Source: Opitutales bacterium
GTDB lineage: Bacteria > Verrucomicrobiota > Verrucomicrobiia > Opitutales > T3Sed10-336
Direction of reading: 5' to 3'
Assembly (NCBI GenBank): GCA_007132315.1
Contig: SLOW01000119.1
Span: forward strand, 1-6,560
DNA length: 6,560 nucleotides
The position numbers were made by a program, and so were the translations under genes. The notes beneath the pieces were generated by a model. It was given only the letters and a program-made list of their open reading frames with translations, made no database searches and had not been told where the DNA came from. Shown here piece after piece: positions 6,261 through 6,560 of this stretch (its first letter is position 1; each line of letters opens with the position of its first letter).

Positions 6261-6497
6261 TCATCTTTCGGCCGATTCGGCTTCCCGCTCAGCCTCCTCA
6301 GCCGCCGCGCCCTCGAGCTTTTTGAGATTGGAGACGTGGATCGACGCCTCGCGTTCGACGATGGCTCCCTCCGGGTTGTCCCGGTCCTTGCGTTGATGTT
6401 TCTTGATCATGGCGACCCCTTCCACAATCGCGCGGTCCTTCTTCGGGAGAACTTGCAGGACCTTGCCCTGCTTGCCCGACTGGCTGCCGCAGATCAA
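6261..6497 (-). CDS. rplX: Large-subunit ribosomal protein L24 (uL24), 5' end disrupted at the window edge
   Basis: L24 starts 50S assembly by binding the 5' end of 23S rRNA. The readable part gives 78 residues from a TTG at 6497-6495. It begins within the KOW motif (CGSQSGKQGKVLQVLPKKDRA), continues with IVEGVAMIKKHQRK and the family stretch GAIVEREASIHVSNLKKLEG, and ends in an Ala/Glu tail of about 16 residues. The usual N-terminus, roughly a dozen residues of the type KxHVKKGDxV, is missing. Upstream of 6497 the sequence repeats bases 6434-6496 in a shifted frame and reaches TGA at 6560-6558. The TTG is therefore only the first open codon after the breakpoint and is probably not the real start. 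Either the contig end is misassembled or the gene is truly broken; the first is more likely for an essential gene. Confidence 0.9.
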   Translation of the reverse strand: MICGSQSGKQGKVLQVLPKKDRAIVEGVAMIKKHQRKDRDNPEGAIVEREASIHVSNLKKLEGAAAEEAEREAESAER

Positions 6498-6560
6498 GGT
6501 CCTTCTTCGGGAGAACTTGCAGGACCTTGCCCTGCTTGCCCGACTGGCTGCCGCAGATCA
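6434..6560. repeat. Tandem 63-bp exact direct repeat at the window end
   Basis: Bases 6434-6496 and 6498-6560 are identical over 63 bp, separated by a single A at 6497 (period 64). The second copy runs to the very last base. Because the period is not a multiple of three, the duplication breaks the rplX frame. A repeat of this kind at a contig end is typical of an assembly-graph artefact. Confidence 0.97.

Noticed and set aside
5489..6325. Long plus-strand reading frame of 278 codons
   Set aside because: It runs antisense to rplE and part of rpsN and rplX, has no recognisable domain, and is expected in GC-rich DNA opposite well-conserved genes.
6434..6560. CRISPR-like or mobile-element repeat
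   Set aside because: There are only two copies, one base apart, both made of rplX coding sequence, so this is a simple tandem duplication.

Overview
The window is a compact, GC-rich block of bacterial translation and secretion genes, all on the minus strand. Read in transcription order (high to low coordinates), it is the distal spc-type ribosomal protein operon: rplX (L24, broken at the right edge), rplE (L5), rpsN (S14), rpsH (S8), rplF (L6), rplR (L18), rpsE (S5), rplO (L15), secY, adk and map (cut by the left edge). I found no gene on the plus strand, no RNA gene, no mobile element and no CRISPR array. The long plus-strand reading frames are antisense shadows of these genes.

Likely source: the high GC, the 101-residue zinc-free S14, the absence of rpmD (L30) between rpsE and rplO, and the secY-adk-map tail suggest a member of the PVC superphylum, perhaps Verrucomicrobiota or Kiritimatiellota. 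This rests on general resemblance, not on a search. A tandem 63-bp duplication ending exactly at base 6560 suggests the right edge is a raw metagenomic or draft contig end.

Layout: 6261-6560 holds the L24 fragment and the duplication. 6140-6260 is a 121-nt spacer with a hairpin just upstream of rplE. 2853-6139 holds seven ribosomal protein genes with gaps of 60 nt or less. 1310-2806 is secY, with an unusual extra C-terminal hydrophobic helix. 1238-1309 is a 72-nt GC-rich spacer able to fold. 1-1237 is adk overlapping map by 4 nt.

Together the genes supply large- and small-subunit ribosomal proteins, the membrane channel that accepts nascent secreted proteins, the enzyme that balances adenine nucleotides, and the enzyme that trims the initiator methionine. 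No promoter or terminator is recognisable inside the block, so it is probably co-transcribed from further upstream. I see no novel multi-gene system. The points worth a second look are the edge duplication, the SecY tail, the swapped zinc-site residue in Adk, and the leader upstream of rplE.
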